Assembly (NCBI GenBank): GCA_900467185.1
Contig: UBPA01000015.1
Location: 29,999-93,998, forward strand
Reading direction: 5' to 3'
DNA from: Hyphomicrobiales bacterium
GTDB taxonomy: Bacteria > Pseudomonadota > Alphaproteobacteria > Rhizobiales > Rhizobiaceae
DNA length: 64,000 nt
The notes beneath the pieces were generated by a model, which saw only the letters and a list, made by a program, of their open reading frames with translations, searched no databases and was not told the origin of the DNA. A program made the position numbers and the translations under genes. Shown in pieces: positions 60,798 to 64,000 of this stretch (position 1 is its first letter; every line of letters starts with the position of its first letter).

Positions 60798-62291
60798 ATG
60801 CCGCTACTCGACATTCGTTCGATTTCCCTCTCCTTCGGCTCCACGCGCGCGCTGGATGCGGCGTCGCTCCGTGTCGAGACGGGAGAAATCGTCGCCCTGA
60901 TGGGCGCAAACGGCGCGGGCAAATCGACGCTCGTGAAAATTCTCTCCGGCGTTCAGAATGCCGATGGCGGCGAGATTCTCTGGAAAGAGTCGCCTTACGC
61001 CCCGGCGAGCCCAGCGGAAGCCGCGCGCGCCGGAGTGGTCACCGTGCACCAGTCGACGGATGTCGTCGGCATTCCCGATCTCACCGTTGCCGACGCGTTG
61101 CTGCTCGACCGCTTCATCGACGGCCGTCAGCCCTTCTTTCTCTCCTCGGCCTCGGTTCGCCGATCGGCTGCCCGTCTTCTGAAGGACACCGGCATCGACC
61201 TGCCGCTCGATCGTCGCTTCGGCGATCTCGGCACGGCGGATCGACAGTTGGTGGCCATCGCCCGCGCGCGCTCCAACAAGGCCGAACTGCTGATCCTCGA
61301 CGAGCCCACCGCGAGCCTTTCGTCGCTGGAAAGCCATCGGCTCTATGCGCTTCTGCAGGGTCTGAAGGCGCAAGGCCTGGCCATTCTCTACATCTCCCAC
61401 CGCACGGCCGATCTTCAGGCCCTGGCCGATCGCGTCGTCGTCCTGCGCAATGGACGCGACGTCGGGCACTTCGCGCGACCGATCGATTTCGACGCCGCCA
61501 TCGAAGCCATGATCGGGCGGCCGCTTCCCACGACCGAAACACGGGCGGCGGCGGCACCCGGCACACCTCTCCTGCAGCTTCGCGGCGTTATGCTCCGGCC
61601 CGACGGGGTACCGTTCGACCTGACCCTTCACGAGGGCGAGATCGTCGCCATCACGGGCGTCCTCGGTGCGGGCAAGAGCCGGCTCCTTTCGACCCTGTTC
61701 GGCGTCTATCCCTTACCGTCCGGCACCATGACGCTCGCCGGCCTGCCCTACCGTCCGAGGGGACCGGCCGACGCCATCGCCGCCGGCGTCGTCATGGCCG
61801 CCGAGGATCGCCATCGCTCCTCTTTCATGCCGCCGGGCTGGCCGGGCGAGAGCATCGCCGAAACGATCAGCCTGCCGCACCTTTCCCGCTGGTATCCCGC
61901 GGGCCTCATCGACGCACGACGGGAAAGCCGCGAGGCCGCGACGGCCATCGAGAGGCTGGGCATCAAGGCCCGCGGTCCGAATGCCTCGGTCTGGTCGCTC
62001 TCCGGCGGCAACCAGCAGAAAGTGGTGCTCGGCCGTTGGGACGCCGCCGACAGCCGCATTCTGCTGCTCGACGAACCCTTTCAGGGGGTCGATGTCGGCG
62101 CCCGTCAGGATATCATCGACGCGCTGCGCCGCCAGCGGGGACGCGCCACGCTGATTGTAACGTCCGACCCGGACGAGGCCCACGCCGTCGCCGACCGCGT
62201 CCTCACCCTCTCCCGCCACACGATCGAGACCTTCACGCACCGCGACACCCGTGCGCTGCCCGCGTTCCGCGACCAAAAGGAAGACGCATGA
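60798..62291 (+). CDS. Sugar ABC transporter double ATPase (RbsA-like)
   Basis: A 497-residue protein with two ABC domains. The first has a full Walker A (GANGAGKSTLVKILSG) and Walker B LLILDEPTASLSSLE with the degenerate signature LGTADRQLVAIARA; the second has a degenerate Walker A GVLGAGKSRLLSTLF but the full signature LSGGNQQKVVLGRW, the usual RbsA division of labour. GGAGA precedes the start at 60798. It overlaps the permease gene by 4 nt. Confidence 0.92.
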   Translation: MPLLDIRSISLSFGSTRALDAASLRVETGEIVALMGANGAGKSTLVKILSGVQNADGGEILWKESPYAPASPAEAARAGVVTVHQSTDVVGIPDLTVADALLLDRFIDGRQPFFLSSASVRRSAARLLKDTGIDLPLDRRFGDLGTADRQLVAIARARSNKAELLILDEPTASLSSLESHRLYALLQGLKAQGLAILYISHRTADLQALADRVVVLRNGRDVGHFARPIDFDAAIEAMIGRPLPTTETRAAAAPGTPLLQLRGVMLRPDGVPFDLTLHEGEIVAITGVLGAGKSRLLSTLFGVYPLPSGTMTLAGLPYRPRGPADAIAAGVVMAAEDRHRSSFMPPGWPGESIAETISLPHLSRWYPAGLIDARRESREAATAIERLGIKARGPNASVWSLSGGNQQKVVLGRWDAADSRILLLDEPFQGVDVGARQDIIDALRRQRGRATLIVTSDPDEAHAVADRVLTLSRHTIETFTHRDTRALPAFRDQKEDA

Positions 62292-63346
62292 CCTCGCAGG
62301 ACACCGGACACGCCGCCCCTCCCCTCGATCCGCACGGGGCTGCCTCATCCCGCCGACCCGGATGGGATGCCATCCGCGAGGCGGTCCGGGCCAGCGCCGT
62401 CTTCCTGTTGCTGGCCGGCCTGCTGATCGTCTTTTCCGTCGCGCAACCCGCCTTTCTGACGGTCGGAAACCTGATGAGCATCCTGCAAGGCGTCTCCGTC
62501 GTCGCCATCATCGGTGCGGGCGTGACCGTGACGCTCGCTATCGGCGGTTTCGACCTGTCGGTCGGCGCCGTCGCGGCCTCCAGCGTCATGGCCGCGAGCT
62601 ATGCGATGATCGTGCTCGGCCTCGATGCGACGGAAACGGTGCCGCTCGTGGTCGCCTTCGGCGCCCTCGTCGGCTTGTTCAACGCGCTGCTGATCGTCCG
62701 CCTGAGGGTGCCCGATCTGCTCGCCACGCTTTCGACGATGTTCCTTCTCACGGGCTTGCAACTGATCCCGACCGCGGGTCGCTCGATCTCGGCCGGCCTC
62801 ATCCTGCCGGACGGCACGACGGCCACAGGAAGGGTCGATCCGGCCTTCCTGCTGATCGGGCGGTCCAGCCTCTGGGGAACCATCCCCGTTCCCGTGGTTC
62901 TCATGGCGGCGTTTGCCGTCGTTCTCTTCGTTCTCACCGAAAAGACCCGCTTCGGCCGCGTCCTCTTCGCCACGGGCGGCAACGAAATCGCTGCGCGGCT
63001 CGCGGGCGCGAACACAGCACGCATCAAGATCATCGCCTATAGTCTCTCCGGCGCCCTGGCCTCCGTCGGCGGTATCATTGTCGCGGCCCGCGTCGGTCGC
63101 GGCGATGTCTCCTCCGGCGCGTCTCTCCTCATGGATTCGGTCGCCGCGTCGCTGATCGGCTTTGCCGTGCTCGGCCTGCGCCGTCCGAATGTCTTCGGCA
63201 CCATCATCGGCGCCGTATTCGTCGGCGTGCTGCTGAACGGGCTGACGATGCTGAACGCCCCCTACTACACCCAGGACTTCATCAAGGGCGCCGTGCTCGT
63301 CGGAGCGCTGGCGCTAACCTACGGTGTTGCGAGAAACCGGGCATAA
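62288..63346 (+). CDS. Sugar ABC transporter permease (RbsC-like)
   Basis: A 352-residue permease with about eight to ten helices. Typical RbsC sequences are IIGAGVTVTLAIGGFDLSVGAVAA near residue 85, ATGGNEIAARLAGANTARIK and GVLLNGLTMLNAPYYTQDFIKGAVL (split near residue 325). The first 30 residues are polar and Pro-rich. Works with the ATPase (ATGA overlap) and the divergently encoded binding protein. A strong terminator follows. Confidence 0.92.
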   Translation: MTSQDTGHAAPPLDPHGAASSRRPGWDAIREAVRASAVFLLLAGLLIVFSVAQPAFLTVGNLMSILQGVSVVAIIGAGVTVTLAIGGFDLSVGAVAASSVMAASYAMIVLGLDATETVPLVVAFGALVGLFNALLIVRLRVPDLLATLSTMFLLTGLQLIPTAGRSISAGLILPDGTTATGRVDPAFLLIGRSSLWGTIPVPVVLMAAFAVVLFVLTEKTRFGRVLFATGGNEIAARLAGANTARIKIIAYSLSGALASVGGIIVAARVGRGDVSSGASLLMDSVAASLIGFAVLGLRRPNVFGTIIGAVFVGVLLNGLTMLNAPYYTQDFIKGAVLVGALALTYGVARNRA

Positions 63347-63407
63347 TCCGAAACGAATTCGCCGGCTGACGCGTCTGCGTCGGCCGGCGAGATCTTGATA
63401 TCAAAGG

Positions 63408-63449
63408 CCACCGCCATCCGGGACAGGCCCGGATGGCGGTGGGTGTTTT
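63408..63449. terminator. Strong terminator between convergent genes
   Basis: CCACCGCCATCCGGG (63408-63422) pairs perfectly with CCCGGATGGCGGTGG (63428-63442), loop ACAGG, then GTGTTTT. It overlaps the stop codon of the repeat protein gene on the other strand, whose mRNA it also probably ends. Confidence 0.88.
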
Positions 63450-64000
63450 AGATCGACTGGTAGGCCAGAATGATCGCGTTCGTCTGCTCGGTGTTGAACG
63501 CCGCGATCTGGGTCGAGGTGAAGGCCACCTGCTGTGCGGTTGTCAGGCTGCCGATATCCGAAGTCGAGAGCCCTGCGAGCGCCTTGACGTTGATAGCGGC
63601 GATGTCACCCGTCGAGAAGGCCAGGAGATCCTGCGAAGACAGGGCGGCAATCGCTGCCGAGCCGAGCGCTGCAACCTGGGTGGAGGTCAGGGCGCCGATC
63701 TGATCCGACGACATGGCATCCAGCTGGGCGGTCGAGAGTGCGGCGACGGCTGCCGTGCTCAAGGCCGAGACCTGCGAGGTCGAGAGCGAAGCCACACCCT
63801 CAGTGGTGAGAGCACCGATCTGAGCCGAGGTCAGGGCACCGGTCTGCGCGGTCGTCAGACCGTCGATCTGGGCGGTCGAAAGCGCCTTGATCTGCGCCGT
63901 GGAGAGCGCATTGGTCTGTGCCGTCGTCAGACCACCGAGCTGGGTGGAGGTCAGGACGGCGACGTTTGCCGTGGACAGGCTGGCGACCGCCTTGGCGCTG
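63448..64000 (-). CDS. Octapeptide-repeat protein, C-terminal 183 residues (N-terminal part outside window)
   Basis: The frame is open to the right edge of the window, so the protein is larger. The visible part is almost entirely 21 tandem 8-residue units of pattern L-[ST]-[ST]-x-[QD]-[ILV]-x-[AG], such as LSTAQIKA, LSTAQIDG, LTTAQTGA and LTSTQVAA, ending in IILAYQSI. No cysteine, charged cluster or signal is seen. The repeat spacing of eight is not that of a coiled coil. Similar Leu/Thr/Ser/Gln repeat proteins in rhizobia are annotated as repeat-containing or adhesin-like; I cannot assign a function. An internal ATG at 63795 is only the first Met visible, not the true start. Confidence 0.8.
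   Translation of the reverse strand, partial: SAKAVASLSTANVAVLTSTQLGGLTTAQTNALSTAQIKALSTAQIDGLTTAQTGALTSAQIGALTTEGVASLSTSQVSALSTAAVAALSTAQLDAMSSDQIGALTSTQVAALGSAAIAALSSQDLLAFSTGDIAAINVKALAGLSTSDIGSLTTAQQVAFTSTQIAAFNTEQTNAIILAYQSI
63475..63999 (-). repeat. 24-bp coding repeats encoding octapeptides
   Basis: Twenty-one complete 24-base units and one partial encode the 8-residue repeat. DNA identity between units is moderate, so the array is old or under selection at protein level; the units near 63860-63930 are the most alike. Confidence 0.85.

Noticed and set aside
60716..63346. 876-residue plus-strand frame covering the CUT2 ATPase in another frame
   Set aside because: It joins an out-of-frame shadow of the ATPase gene with the real permease. 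The ATPase frame 60798-62291 followed by ATGA at 62288 explains both genes.
63475..63999. Regularly spaced direct repeats resembling a CRISPR array
   Set aside because: The 24-bp period is continuous without unique spacers and keeps one open reading frame, so it is a coding repeat.

Overview
The window is a GC-rich alphaproteobacterial chromosome or megaplasmid segment, most likely from the Rhizobiaceae (Agrobacterium/Rhizobium/Ensifer/Shinella group). Reasons: a complete lacR-lacEFGZK lactose operon of the Agrobacterium/Sinorhizobium type; next to it a complete alpha-galactoside operon with the Sinorhizobium agp gene order; two intergenic small RNAs with CCUCCUCCC loops like the rhizobial alpha-r14 (NfeR1) / cuckoo RNA family; an alphaproteobacterial GTTC-N7-GTTC LexA box; and a DUF1127 gene. 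Genes are densely packed with many 4-nt ATGA overlaps. I saw no insertion sequence, prophage, tRNA, rRNA or CRISPR array.

Layout. 1-14600: end of a TRAP transporter, small RNA copy 1, a DnaQ-like exonuclease, two small genes, a ferric-siderophore reductase divergent from a His-rich PadR regulator (a YqjH/YqjI-like metal homeostasis pair), a membrane PQQ glucose dehydrogenase, a PRC-barrel protein, a CUT1 sugar ABC transporter, a Cys/Met-metabolism PLP enzyme with a GntR regulator, and a FucU/RbsD mutarotase. 14600-25000: an SOS-boxed helicase-dinB operon, small RNA copy 2, a DUF4126 protein with a MerA-like flavoprotein, a chemoreceptor with an NWEEF tail, a bile-acid-symporter-like transporter with a LysR regulator, and DUF1127.

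25000-43300 is a galactoside island. An AraC regulator (AgpT-like) is divergent from agaL1-agpABCD-agaL2, which imports alpha-galactosides (melibiose, raffinose) and hydrolyses them with two GH4 enzymes. It converges with lacR-lacEFGZK, which imports lactose and hydrolyses it with a GH2 beta-galactosidase. LacR operator candidates with the palindrome GTAAATATTTAC lie before lacR and, in near-perfect form, across the lacR stop codon before lacE.

43300-54450: a Gre factor, a MYG1 protein, an HxlR/MDR oxidoreductase pair, then an amide-utilisation operon: amiC-amiR, two Dpp-type permeases, a family 5 binding protein, an acetamidase/formamidase and a fused double ATPase. Its leader has a sigma70-like promoter, two small hairpins and a 17-bp intrinsic terminator ending 3 nt before amiC, as expected for ANTAR-controlled antitermination. 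54450-64000: alpha/beta hydrolase, Ohr, an M15-type peptidase, a class III cyclase, a CUT2 sugar transporter split over a divergent promoter, and the C-terminal end of a protein made almost entirely of 8-residue repeats that runs off the window.
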